From positions 1 through 64,000 of the forward strand of contig JAJEBT010000171.1 in the NCBI GenBank assembly GCA_022822405.1: a DNA stretch of 64,000 nt, read 5' to 3'. Under the pieces are notes generated by a model. That model ran no database searches and had not been told where the DNA came from. It was given only the letters and a program-made list of their open reading frames with translations. A program made the position numbers and the translations under genes. This stretch comes from Alphaproteobacteria bacterium. Its GTDB lineage: Bacteria > Pseudomonadota > Alphaproteobacteria > MPNO01 > UBA830. Positions 43,343 to 52,103 of this stretch are shown here, one piece after another. Positions within the stretch are counted from its first letter, which is position 1. Every line of letters begins with the position of its first letter.

Positions 43343-44227
43343 TCAACTGTCCTTCGATAGTGTGACGATGGTGATTCCCGCGGTGATCAACACAATGCCC
43401 GCGCCCAGCGACCAGGTCAGGACCTCCCCGAGAAACAGGATGCTGATGACAAGCGCGAGCACCGGCACGCCGAGAAGGCCGACCGTCGAAACCGCTGACG
43501 GCAGGTTCCGTATCGCCGTGGTCACTCCCCAGTTGCCGAGGCCACTCGCGATCGCCCCGGAATAGAGATAGAGCCAGAAGACGGTCTCGGTCACCTCGAA
43601 ATCCGGCAGGCCCTCGAAGACCAGGGCCGAGCATGTCGCGACCGTGCAGGCAACCAGCAGGAAGAACGGGACCAGCTGCAGCGTATCCGAGACCTGGCGG
43701 TGAGCCCTGATATGGAGGATGACGCCCGACCACATGATCACACAGAACACGATCATGGCGTTGCCGACCAGGACATCGCGGTCCGACCAGTCGAGCTCCA
43801 GCGGGTTGAAAAGGACGAGAAATCCGGCGATCGCCGCCATGAGGCCGGTGAACCTTACGCCCGACAGGCGTTCGCCGAGGAACAGTACCGCGACCGGCGT
43901 CACGAAGATTGCCGTCGTGTAGCCGAGGATCGTGGCACGGCCGGCATGGATGAATTCCAGCGCACTCTGGAAGATCGAGGAGTAGACGCCGAACATGAAG
44001 CCGCCGACGCTGAGAATGATCGGGATGTCGGCGCGGTCCGGCAGGCGCAGCCGGCCCTGGAGCGCAAGCAGTGATGCAATGAAGAGGCCGCCGATGGCGA
44101 AGCGACCGGCCGTGAACCACAGCGGCGGGACATGATCGATCGCGAACTTGCCCGCGGTCCACAGCGTCCCGAAGCAGAATATGGTCAGCGCAAGCGCAAG
44201 CAGGCCCAGCCTGCGATTCTCCGGCAC
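43343..44227 (-). CDS. EamA/DMT-family transporter
   Basis: 294 aa with ten predicted membrane helices and two EamA repeats (VGGFMFGVYSSIFQSALEF..., then SAVSTVGLLGVPVLALVISILFLGE; both quoted as short parts of longer helices). The family usually exports metabolites or amino acids. GTG start. It lies 13 nt before the SDR gene on the same strand, so it is probably part of the same unit. Confidence 0.88.
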   Translation of the reverse strand: MPENRRLGLLALALTIFCFGTLWTAGKFAIDHVPPLWFTAGRFAIGGLFIASLLALQGRLRLPDRADIPIILSVGGFMFGVYSSIFQSALEFIHAGRATILGYTTAIFVTPVAVLFLGERLSGVRFTGLMAAIAGFLVLFNPLELDWSDRDVLVGNAMIVFCVIMWSGVILHIRAHRQVSDTLQLVPFFLLVACTVATCSALVFEGLPDFEVTETVFWLYLYSGAIASGLGNWGVTTAIRNLPSAVSTVGLLGVPVLALVISILFLGEVLTWSLGAGIVLITAGITIVTLSKDS

Positions 44228-44289
44228 CAGCCTTCACCTGCCGCGACGGCGTCCGGATCGGCGGCCGCGCCGCGGCGCCGGCCCGCGTG

Positions 44290-45564
44290 CTAGTTGATGT
44301 AACGGGTCAGGAACAGCGAGAGTTCCGGAACATAGGTCACGATCAGCAGCGCGATGATGTTGATGAAGATGAACGGGATCAGCCCCGGATAGATGCTAGA
44401 GAGCGGCGCCTTGAAGAGTGCCTGCGTCACGAAGATGTTCAGCCCGAACGGCGGCGTGAACATGCCGATTGCGAGATTCACGGTCATGATGATCCCGAAG
44501 TGGATCAGGTCGACCCCCATGGCCGCCGCGATCGGCGCGAGAAGCGGCGTCAGCACGAGAATGGCCGAGCCGGGATCAAGCAGGCAGCCCACGAACAGCA
44601 GGAAGACGTTGATGACGAGGAGGACCATCCAGGGTTCGAGATTCATGTCCTGGATCGCGGCGACGGCGCTCTGCGGAATACCGCTGATGGTCAGAAGCTG
44701 GGAGAACACGCCGGCGGCGGCAACGATGATCAGGACCTGGGCCGTCAGGTACATGGAATTGACCGAGACGTCCCAGATGCCCTTCCAGTCGATATCGCCG
44801 TAGATGAAGCGGGTCACGATGATTGCGTAGACGCAGGCGATGCCCGCCGACTCGGTGGGCGAAAAGATGCCGGCGTAGATGCCGCCGAGAATGATGATTG
44901 GCGTGCCGAGCGCCCAGATGCCGTCCTTGCTGGCGCGAAGAAATTCGCCGAAAGAGAAGCCCGCAGCCTCGCGGATGTTCCTCCTGAGCGCAAAGGCGTA
45001 GATATAGGCCGCCATGAGCGCCGCCATGATGAGGCCCGGAATGATTCCAGCGATGAACAGCAGGGCCACCGACTGCTCGGCCGACGCGCCGTAGAGGATC
45101 ATGCCGATCGACGGTGGGATGACGATGGCGATGGCGCCCGAAGAGGCGAGAAGTCCGCTCGAGAATTTCTCGTCGTATCCGGCCTCGCGGAGCGGCCCGT
45201 ATAGCAGCCGCCCGACGGCGGCCACCGTTGCCGGGCTCGAGCCCGAGATCGCGCCGAAGACGGTGCAGGTGCCGACCGTGGTAAGCGCGAGGCTTCCCCG
45301 CACACCGCCAATGATCGAGAGCACCCAGGCGACGATCCGCTTCGAGATTCCGCCGTGGCCCATCAGTTCTCCGGCGAAGATGAAGAACGGCACTGCCATC
45401 AGCGCGAACTTGTCAACGCTTCCAAACATGTTGATGTGCACCGCCATGGGCGGCACCGGCGCGAAAATCAGGAGAATGATCGCCGACGTCGCCAGCAGGA
45501 TCACGAAGATGGGGAATCCCAGCAACAACAGGATTACCGGGACGACCGCCATTACCCATTCCAT
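44290..45564 (-). CDS. dctM: TRAP transporter large permease (DctM), no partner binding protein nearby
   Basis: 424 aa, DctM family: PFFIFAGELMGHGGIS, GSSPATVAAVG, the VIPPSIGMILYG motif and FSPTESAGIACVYA. It forms the membrane channel of a TRAP importer with the DctQ encoded 36 nt upstream. RBS GGGAGAG. The pair is distinct from the TRAP system at 8-11 kb, and no dctP gene stands next to it. Confidence 0.92.
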   Translation of the reverse strand: MEWVMAVVPVILLLLGFPIFVILLATSAIILLIFAPVPPMAVHINMFGSVDKFALMAVPFFIFAGELMGHGGISKRIVAWVLSIIGGVRGSLALTTVGTCTVFGAISGSSPATVAAVGRLLYGPLREAGYDEKFSSGLLASSGAIAIVIPPSIGMILYGASAEQSVALLFIAGIIPGLIMAALMAAYIYAFALRRNIREAAGFSFGEFLRASKDGIWALGTPIIILGGIYAGIFSPTESAGIACVYAIIVTRFIYGDIDWKGIWDVSVNSMYLTAQVLIIVAAAGVFSQLLTISGIPQSAVAAIQDMNLEPWMVLLVINVFLLFVGCLLDPGSAILVLTPLLAPIAAAMGVDLIHFGIIMTVNLAIGMFTPPFGLNIFVTQALFKAPLSSIYPGLIPFIFINIIALLIVTYVPELSLFLTRYIN

Positions 45565-45600
45565 GAAAACTCTCCCTGTGGCCCGATGTCGGCGGCCGGC

Positions 45601-46173
45601 CTACTTCTCCGACAGCCCGGCAGGTGCGTCGATATCGCCGCCATATTCCTCGACGATCTCATCGACCTCGCTCGCCAGAGTGCCCGTGATATGCGATCTG
45701 AAACGCACCACGATGGCCACGAAAATGAGGACGAAGCCCAACAACAGGGCAAAGTGCGGAATCACCATTGGAATCTCGGCAACCACGCTGCGCTGATCGT
45801 TGTTCCACATCAGCTCGACGACCGTCCAGTTCTGCGGAACAACGAAGACGCAGACGGCGAGGATCGCCATGGTGGCGACGAAGTTGATGATCTCTTTCCA
45901 CGGCGACGGCAGCATGATCGAAAAGAAGTCCATCTTCAGATGCTGCCCCTCGAACGACACCAGGACAGCGCCGATGAACACGGTCCAGACCATGATGTAG
46001 ATCATGATCTCCTCTGCCCAGATGATCGGTTCAAGAAAGACATAGCGCCCGATCACGTTCGCAAAATTGATCGCGATGCCGAAGAGGATGACCAAGCCGA
46101 TAATCACCCTCGGCACGGTCACGATCGTGAACCAGATCGGTGTGGGAACACCGCTGTTTTCCCTTGCAGACAT
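45601..46173 (-). CDS. dctQ: TRAP transporter small permease (DctQ)
   Basis: 190 aa, four membrane segments, with VIGRYVFLEPIIWAEEIMIY typical of DctQ. ATG with GAGGAG upstream. It is the first gene of the - strand block that ends with the CoA-transferase. Its expected upstream neighbour, a dctP, is missing; a decayed hyuB end lies there instead. Confidence 0.88.
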   Translation of the reverse strand: MSARENSGVPTPIWFTIVTVPRVIIGLVILFGIAINFANVIGRYVFLEPIIWAEEIMIYIMVWTVFIGAVLVSFEGQHLKMDFFSIMLPSPWKEIINFVATMAILAVCVFVVPQNWTVVELMWNNDQRSVVAEIPMVIPHFALLLGFVLIFVAIVVRFRSHITGTLASEVDEIVEEYGGDIDAPAGLSEK

Positions 46174-46838
46174 CTTCGCTCCTCGGCTTTGGCGCAGTTG
46201 CCCCGACCGGCCTCTGCGTCGATCCGCGGCCGGAATTCGGTTTGCATAGCCGCCCCGAACCTCCCGGGATACCCCTTACGGCGCTTGCCGCTGGTTGCCG
46301 GTCGGTCTTGTCTATAGCAAAAACCCGCCCACCATCCAAACAACTGTCCTGCGGCTACCCGAAGGTCTCCGCTGTTTCGGCAAGCTGACGGCGAAGCCGC
46401 GCCGTCTCCGGCCCGTCGACGGCGAGGGTCGCGGGATCGATCGCCACGCCGTACAGCGTTCGCGCCGCTTCGTGCGTGACGTACCCCTGCCGGACATCCT
46501 CGCGGACTTTGTCGACCGGCCGCTCCCAAGCGGGACCGAAGCCACCGCCGCCACCGCCGACATCACGGAGGACCAGCGCCAGCAGTTCCTCATCGCCGCA
46601 AGCTGTCCCTGCTGCGGTGCGGGCGGGTTGTCGCTCAGCCTGTCACTGAAGCCCGGCGCCGCGGTTCACTTCTGACCGGCAGACGGCCCGGATCCCCGGA
46701 CGAGACGCATGCCGTCGAGTCCGCTGGCCTGCAGATCGCCGACCGGAGCCCCGAAAAACTTGCAGCGCATGTTGGCCGGCGGCGAATCCGGACGTATCAT
46801 TGACGGCACGACTGACAACCCGCCATGGAGACCGTGAC
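46174..46838. other. Region between dctQ and the isochorismatase gene (665 bp)
   Basis: Contains the hyuB remnant (46355-46642). Between it and dctQ, the - strand has GCTATAGAC-like bases near 46310 that may be a -10. The 46643-46838 part has no intact gene; it should hold the isochorismatase promoter. Confidence 0.5.
46355..46642 (-). pseudogene. hyuB remnant (C-terminal end only)
   Basis: On the - strand, a frame between an upstream TGA (46643-46645) and a TAG at 46355 translates to the HyuB tail: GDEELLALVLRDVGGGGGG, WERPVDKVREDVRQGYVTHE, then ARTLYGVAIDPATLAVDGPE. This matches the ends of the three other HyuB proteins here (GGGGWGDPLERDP...ERDYGVVVD). The remaining 500 or so residues are absent and no start codon serves it. 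It is best explained as the residue of a deleted hyuB, in the orientation of the following dctQM. Confidence 0.75.
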
Positions 46839-47552
46839 ATGCCGCATCCTTTTGAAATGCCCCGCAACTACATCGACCGCATCGTTGCGCGTCAGGGCCG
46901 CGAGCACACCTGCGAGACCTTCGACACCGAGAAGACCGCGCTCGTGGTTGTCGACATGCAGAACTATTTCATGGACGAGAGCCAGCAGGCCGGCTGCCCG
47001 GTCGGCCAGACCATTGTCGACAATGTCAACAGGATCGCCGATACCGTGCGGCGCACTGGTGGAATCGTCATCTGGATACAGAATCTGGCGCCGGCCGACA
47101 CACCGGTCTCGTGGAAGACCGCACACGAGCGCAATCTCCCGGAGAAGGGCGACATCCGCATCAGCTCCATGACCCGCGGCGCCTGGCCGTTCGAACTCTG
47201 GCCGACGCTCGACGTGCAGGAGGAAGATCACCGCGTCATCAAGCGGCGCTACAGCGCCTTCATCCAGGGCTCGTCCGACATCGAGCTCGTGCTCAGGGAT
47301 CATGGCATCGAGAACGTCCTGATCTGCGGCGTCGCAACAAACGTGTGCTGCGAATCCACCGCCCGCGACGCGATGATGCTCAACTACCGCACGCTCATGG
47401 TGTCGGACGGCTGCGCCACGGCAACCGATGAGGAACACGCCAACGCGCTGAAGGCGTTCTACCTGCATTTCGGAGACGTGCAGGCAACCGACGAGCTGTG
47501 TGCGCGGCTTGAGGCTTCCGATCGGCGCAACGCGCCGGCGGCGGCCGAATGA
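46839..47552 (+). CDS. Isochorismatase-family cysteine hydrolase
   Basis: 237 aa. The Asp-Lys-Cys triad can be placed: Asp in VVVDMQNYF, Lys in VIKRRYSAF, and Cys in GVATNVCCESTARDA after the cis-peptide. The family hydrolyses amides and imines such as N-carbamoylsarcosine, biuret, maleamate or nicotinamide. I take ATG 46839 with GGAG upstream. It is 27 nt from the enamidase gene, so it probably removes ammonia from the ring-opened product or works on a side-chain amide. Confidence 0.9.
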   Translation: MPHPFEMPRNYIDRIVARQGREHTCETFDTEKTALVVVDMQNYFMDESQQAGCPVGQTIVDNVNRIADTVRRTGGIVIWIQNLAPADTPVSWKTAHERNLPEKGDIRISSMTRGAWPFELWPTLDVQEEDHRVIKRRYSAFIQGSSDIELVLRDHGIENVLICGVATNVCCESTARDAMMLNYRTLMVSDGCATATDEEHANALKAFYLHFGDVQATDELCARLEASDRRNAPAAAE

Positions 47553-47579
47553 CGTCAGTCACGGGGAAGGAGCCGCGAC

Positions 47580-48779
47580 ATGGCCGGACCGATAGTTCGA
47601 GAGGCACCCAAGGGCAAGACCGTCATCCGCAACATCGGCCTGATGCTCTCGGGGGCGCTTGAGAATCCCGTCCTCGACGCGGACACCCTGGTCGCCATAG
47701 ACGGCCGGATCTCGGACTTCGGCAAGACCGCCGATGTCGATCAGGAAGGCGCGGACCTCACCATCGATGCCCATGGCGTCACGCTCTGCCCTGGCCTGAT
47801 CGACAGCCATGTCCATCCGGTGTTCGGGGACTGGACGCCCCGCCAGGGCCAGCTCAACTGGATAGACTCCTCGATGCATGGCGGGGTCACGACGATGATA
47901 TCCGCTGGCGAGGTCCATCTGCCGGGCCGCCCGAAGGATCCGAAAGGCGTGGTCGCGCTCGGCATCACCGCGCAGCGCGCGTTCTCGGCATTTCCGCCGG
48001 GCGGCGTGAAGGTCCATGCCGGAGCACCCATTCTCGAGACCGGAATGGTCGAGGAGGATTTCAAGGAACTCGCGGAGGCCGGCGTCAGGCTCCTCGGCGA
48101 AATCGGGCTCGGCGGCGTCAAGGCCGGAACCGAGGCCCGTCAGATGGTGGACTGGGCTCGCAAGTACGGGATCCAGTCGACGATACACACCGGTGGCCCG
48201 TCAATTCCGGGCTCCGGCCTGATCGACAAGGATGTAGTCCTCGAGGCTGGCGCCGACATCATCGGACACATCAACGGCGGCCACACCTCGCTCCCCCTCG
48301 ACCAGATTCGTTGCCTGTGCGAGGACTGCCGGGCCGGCATCGAGATCGTCCACAACGGCAACGCGACGGCAGCGCTGTTCGCGCTCCGCACGGCGACCGA
48401 ACTCGGCCAGCTCGAACGCGTAATCCTCGGCACCGACGGTCCAGCCGGTTCCGGAGTTCAGCCGCTCGGAATATTGCGGATGATCGCCATCCTGTCTTCG
48501 CTCGGGGAGGTGGCCGCCGAGACGGTCTTCTGCTTCGCAACCGGAAACACGGCCAGGGTACGTGATCTCGATTGCGGGCTGATCGAGCAGGGACGTGCGG
48601 CCGACTTCGTGTTCCTCGACCGTGCCCAGCACACTGCCGGAAAGGACTTGCTGGAGAGCGTCCGCATGGGGGACATCCCTGGCGTGGGAATGGTAGTCAT
48701 CGACGGCAAGGTGGCGAGCGGAAGAAGTCGCAACACGCCGCCGGCAGAGCGCTTACCCGAGATCGTCCAAGCCGACTGA
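47580..48779 (+). CDS. ena: Enamidase-like amidohydrolase
   Basis: 399 aa amidohydrolase: metal-binding DSHVHP near residue 80, then GGVTTMISAGEVHLPGRPKD, PPGGVKVHAGAPILE, IHTGGPSIPGSG, GHINGGHTSLP and a C-terminal SRNTPPAERL. From memory these blocks match the enamidase of Eubacterium barkeri closely, block by block. Enamidase hydrolyses 1,4,5,6-tetrahydro-6-oxonicotinate to 2-formylglutarate plus ammonia with a binuclear metal site. GGGGAAGGAG precedes the ATG. With a 6-hydroxynicotinate-reductase-like gene 7 kb away, the assignment to N-heterocycle ring opening is strong; the exact substrate is inferred. Confidence 0.85.
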   Translation: MAGPIVREAPKGKTVIRNIGLMLSGALENPVLDADTLVAIDGRISDFGKTADVDQEGADLTIDAHGVTLCPGLIDSHVHPVFGDWTPRQGQLNWIDSSMHGGVTTMISAGEVHLPGRPKDPKGVVALGITAQRAFSAFPPGGVKVHAGAPILETGMVEEDFKELAEAGVRLLGEIGLGGVKAGTEARQMVDWARKYGIQSTIHTGGPSIPGSGLIDKDVVLEAGADIIGHINGGHTSLPLDQIRCLCEDCRAGIEIVHNGNATAALFALRTATELGQLERVILGTDGPAGSGVQPLGILRMIAILSSLGEVAAETVFCFATGNTARVRDLDCGLIEQGRAADFVFLDRAQHTAGKDLLESVRMGDIPGVGMVVIDGKVASGRSRNTPPAERLPEIVQAD

Positions 48780-48847
48780 GCCATCTCGACACGGCAATGC
48801 GGACTCCTGTACTCCGGCGCAGAGCATCCGGGAGGTCAGGCTCCCGG

Positions 48848-49432
48848 TCAGCGCAGCCCGTCCTCGCCTTTCGCCTCGCTCGTGGTCAGACCTCCGACCC
48901 GGGGGAACGGCCGCCCCGAATCTGTGACCGAGACGGCGACCAGAATTTCGCCCGCACGCGGCGCGTCCGGCATCCGCACCTCGATCCCGTCGAAGTGGCT
49001 GCGCACGTAGGCGGCGTCCTTGTGCCCGAGCGGAATGTCGATCGCGGTGCCGGGGCCTCCGAGCTTCTTCACTGAAGGGACCAGCGCGGCACCCTTCTCC
49101 ACCGCCTTGCGAAGCGGCGCCCCCAGCTTCGGATGGAGAATGGCGGCTGCGTGCTCCCATTCTCCGCCTTCGCCGACGACGGCCGCCTTGCCATAGCTCT
49201 CGGCCTCACCCGGCTCGATTCCGAGCGCCTCGACACACATCCGTCCGAGCATGTCGCCGAGTTCCGCGCCGATGTCCATCAGTTCGCCGAGGTCGTCCTC
49301 GTAACGGCCGACGAACGGGTTGGCAATCACGGCAAGCGCCGCAGCCTTGCGGGTCGGAGGATCGACCGCCCTGCCCAGATCCTGCCGTGTTTCCTCGACG
49401 ATGACCGATGTCTTGCGGATTTGTGCCTTCAT
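48848..49432 (-). CDS. Amino acid synthesis family protein (PF06684), first copy
   Basis: 194 aa. Family motifs: AVIANPFVGRYEDDL, ESYGKAAVVGEGGEWEHAAA, LGGPGTAIDIPLGHKDAAYV and the RVGGLTTSEAKGEDGLR end. The family name is historical, and no reaction is established. I start at ATG 49432 with AGGA upstream, not TTG 49447. It is convergent with the enamidase and divergent from the Mo-hydroxylase large subunit. A second copy lies at 52.1 kb. Frequent company with cyclic-amide and N-heterocycle genes here suggests an isomerase or hydrolase of such compounds, but that is inference. Confidence 0.78.
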   Translation of the reverse strand: MKAQIRKTSVIVEETRQDLGRAVDPPTRKAAALAVIANPFVGRYEDDLGELMDIGAELGDMLGRMCVEALGIEPGEAESYGKAAVVGEGGEWEHAAAILHPKLGAPLRKAVEKGAALVPSVKKLGGPGTAIDIPLGHKDAAYVRSHFDGIEVRMPDAPRAGEILVAVSVTDSGRPFPRVGGLTTSEAKGEDGLR

Positions 49433-49737
49433 GACGAGTCCTGCCAAACTGGTCTCAATGTCCGGTGCGAGGGATCATAGTCGTGACCAGGACAACCCTT
49501 GTCAACAATCCACACCGGCGCACCGGCGACAGCCCGGGCCAAATAATCCGGCCCTCCATCATCGACGATTCCGCAACGCCGGAGCATCCCGACCTGCTTC
49601 CTTCGGCCAGACCAGAGTCTGGCCGACACCTTGCGATGCCGCTGCCGGCGGGTTATGGTGAGTTCGTTCAGACGAGGCGGAATGTCCGCCCTCCGGTCCC
49701 GCTATCTGCTCCACAACTCACCAAGAGAGGCGCCGGA
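49433..49737. other. Divergent intergenic region (305 bp)
   Basis: Lies between the first PF06684 gene (-) and the Mo-hydroxylase subunit (+). It holds the GACAA-CCC-TTGTC palindrome and a possible - strand promoter (49474-49505). The right half has no recognisable feature except the GAGAGG RBS of the next gene. Confidence 0.45.
49474..49505 (-). promoter_or_regulatory. Palindrome over a possible promoter of the PF06684 gene
   Basis: On the - strand TTGACA then, after a rather long 20-nt spacer, TATGAT. The perfect palindrome GACAA-CCC-TTGTC (49491-49503) overlaps the -35. It is a plausible operator serving both divergent genes. Confidence 0.35.
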
Positions 49738-52083
49738 ATGCCCGACGACTCCGCCCATCACGCAATGAAATTCGGCATCGGCCAGCCGGTGCTGCGCACC
49801 GAGGATCCCAGCCTCCTTACCGGACACGGATCCTTTACCGACGACTGCAGCGTCGACGGCCAGGCTTACGCCTTTATCCTCCGCTCGCCGGTTGCGCACG
49901 GAGACATCGTTTCGATCGACGTTTCGGCCGCCCTCGCCGCGCCCGGTGTAGTCGGCGTCTTTACCGGCGCCGATCTTCGGCGCGACGGGATCAAGGACAT
50001 ACCCTGCCCCGTTGCCGTGAAGAGCCGGGACGGCTCCGACGCCGTGGTGCCGCCCTATCCGGCGCTGGCCGCAAAACAGGTCAAATATGTCGGCGACCCG
50101 CTCGCGATCGTAGTGGCCGAGACTCTTGCCCAGGCGAGGAACGCCGCCGAATTGATCAATCCCGAGATTGCGCCCCTGCCCGCGATCAGCGATCCGGTCG
50201 CCGCGTCCGGCGACGGTGCGCCCGTGGTGTGGGACAACGCCCCCGGAAACGTGTGCCTCGACTTTCATATCGGCGACGAGGCGACGGTCGAGAGGGCCTT
50301 TGCCGAAGCAGCGCATGTCACGCGCCTTGAGCTCACGAACACCAGGATCGTCGTCAATGCCATGGAGCCCCGCTCCGTCCTTGCCGAACATGACGGAAAT
50401 CGCTTCACGCTGACCGTCGGCACCCAGGGCGTGACCGGATACCGCAACGGGATGGCCAACATCTTCGGGGTGGATCCCGCAGACATGCGCGTGATATCCC
50501 GGGAGGTGGGCGGCTCCTTCGGCATGAAGGGCAGCGCCTACGCCGAATCGATTGCCTGCCTCTATGCCGCCCGCAAGCTCGGCCGCCCCGTCAAGTGGAC
50601 CGCTGACCGCTCGGAGAGCTTCCTTGCGGACCACCACGGCCGTGCCAGCACGCTGGCTCTCGAACTCGCACTTGACGCAGACACCAACTTTCTCGCGCTC
50701 AGGGTCGCCGGGGTTGGCGACATGGGAGCCTATCTGACCGCTATGGGTCCATGGCCGCCAACCATGGTGACAGGCCGCAACATCATCAGCGTCTACAAGA
50801 CCCCGGCGATCTCGTACAACGTGAAGTGCATCTTCACCAATACCGTGCCAACCGGCCCCTATCGCGGTGCCGGACGGCCGGAGAGCAAGTTCTTTCTCGA
50901 ACGTCTGATCGACAAGGCCGCGGAAGAAACAGGCGTTGACCGGGTCGAGATCCGTCGGCGCAACATGGTCTCGCCCGACCAGATGCCGTACGCCACGCCG
51001 GTAGACCTGACCTACGACTCAGGAGAGTTCGAGGCCATCATGGACAAGGCCCTCGAGCACGCCGATTACACCGGATACCCGGGGCGCAAGCGTGAATCCG
51101 AGGCGAAGGGGATGATCCGCGGAATCGGAATAGCACCCTATCTGGAGACCACCGCCCCGCCGGGCTCGGAATTGGCCGATATCCGCTTCGAGGATGACGG
51201 AACCGTGACTCTCGTTACCGGCACCAAGGACTTTGGCATGGGCCATGCGACGCCGTTCAAGCAGGTGATCGCCTCGCGCCTCGGCATCCCCTTCGACCGC
51301 ATCCGCCTGGTCCAGTACGACTCCGATGAAATGAGCGCCGGCGCCGGGGGATCCGGAGGATCACGCTCGATGATTGCCGCCGGAGGCGCAATCGTCGAAT
51401 GCGGCGAGGCCATCATCGACAACGGGCGCAGGCTGGCCGCCCATGTGCTTGAAGCCGCGGTCGAGGACATCGCCTTTGCCGACGGCATGTTCACCGTGGC
51501 AGGAACCGATCGCCGCATCGACATAATGGAGCTTGCCCGAAAGGCGCCGGAAGCCTCGGCGCAGGCGGGTGATCTTCCCGATTCGCTCTCAGCGAAGGTC
51601 AATCACACGACCAGCCCGTCGAGCTTTCCGAACGGCTGTCACGTCGTCGAGATAGAAATAGACCCTGACACGGGCCAGGTCAGGATCGACCGCTACACGG
51701 TGGTCGATGATTTCGGTGTGGTCGTGAACCCGCTCATCGTCGAGGGTCAGGTTCATGGCGGAATCATGCAGGGCGTCGGCCAGGTTCTCGGCGAGACCGC
51801 GGTCTATCAGGAGGACGGGCAGCTGCTGTCGGGCACCTACATGGATTATGCCATGCCGCGAGCCGACGATCTGTCACATGTCGATTTCTCCACCCACGCT
51901 GTCCCCTGTACGACCAATCCCCTGGGGGTCAAGGGCTGCGGCGAAGCCGGAAACGGTGGCTCCTACCCCGCGGTCTACAATGCCATCATGGACGCGCTCG
52001 ACGGCAACGGCGGCCGCGAACTTGGCATCCCTGCAACACCGGACCGGGTCTGGCAGGCGATACGGGGAACGGCCGGCGCCTGA
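49738..52083 (+). CDS. Xanthine dehydrogenase-family molybdopterin-binding subunit (stand-alone large subunit)
   Basis: 781 aa. Family motifs: MKFGIGQPVLRTEDPSLLTG start, EVGGSFGMKG, PTGPYRGAGRPES, GAGGSGGSRS and KGCGEAGNGGS holding the catalytic Glu. It binds the molybdenum cofactor and hydroxylates a substrate C-H next to nitrogen or oxidises an aldehyde. The expected 2Fe-2S and FAD subunits are not adjacent; the only ones in the window belong to the operon at 56.5-60.1 kb. The track ORF starts early; ATG 49738 gives the normal N-terminus. Confidence 0.92.
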   Translation: MPDDSAHHAMKFGIGQPVLRTEDPSLLTGHGSFTDDCSVDGQAYAFILRSPVAHGDIVSIDVSAALAAPGVVGVFTGADLRRDGIKDIPCPVAVKSRDGSDAVVPPYPALAAKQVKYVGDPLAIVVAETLAQARNAAELINPEIAPLPAISDPVAASGDGAPVVWDNAPGNVCLDFHIGDEATVERAFAEAAHVTRLELTNTRIVVNAMEPRSVLAEHDGNRFTLTVGTQGVTGYRNGMANIFGVDPADMRVISREVGGSFGMKGSAYAESIACLYAARKLGRPVKWTADRSESFLADHHGRASTLALELALDADTNFLALRVAGVGDMGAYLTAMGPWPPTMVTGRNIISVYKTPAISYNVKCIFTNTVPTGPYRGAGRPESKFFLERLIDKAAEETGVDRVEIRRRNMVSPDQMPYATPVDLTYDSGEFEAIMDKALEHADYTGYPGRKRESEAKGMIRGIGIAPYLETTAPPGSELADIRFEDDGTVTLVTGTKDFGMGHATPFKQVIASRLGIPFDRIRLVQYDSDEMSAGAGGSGGSRSMIAAGGAIVECGEAIIDNGRRLAAHVLEAAVEDIAFADGMFTVAGTDRRIDIMELARKAPEASAQAGDLPDSLSAKVNHTTSPSSFPNGCHVVEIEIDPDTGQVRIDRYTVVDDFGVVVNPLIVEGQVHGGIMQGVGQVLGETAVYQEDGQLLSGTYMDYAMPRADDLSHVDFSTHAVPCTTNPLGVKGCGEAGNGGSYPAVYNAIMDALDGNGGRELGIPATPDRVWQAIRGTAGA

Positions 52084-52103
52084 GCGCGGGCGCCCCGGCT
52101 GCT

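Noticed and set aside
46295-46675. 126-codon + strand ORF ending with a CPCCGAGG stretch that looks zinc-finger-like
   Set aside because: It lies antisense to the HyuB remnant, whose frame gives a clear family match; the Cys pair is probably chance.
46800-46826. TTGACGG box as promoter of the isochorismatase gene
   Set aside because: A perfect -35 type box, but nothing like GCTANAWC or TATAAT follows within 10-18 nt.
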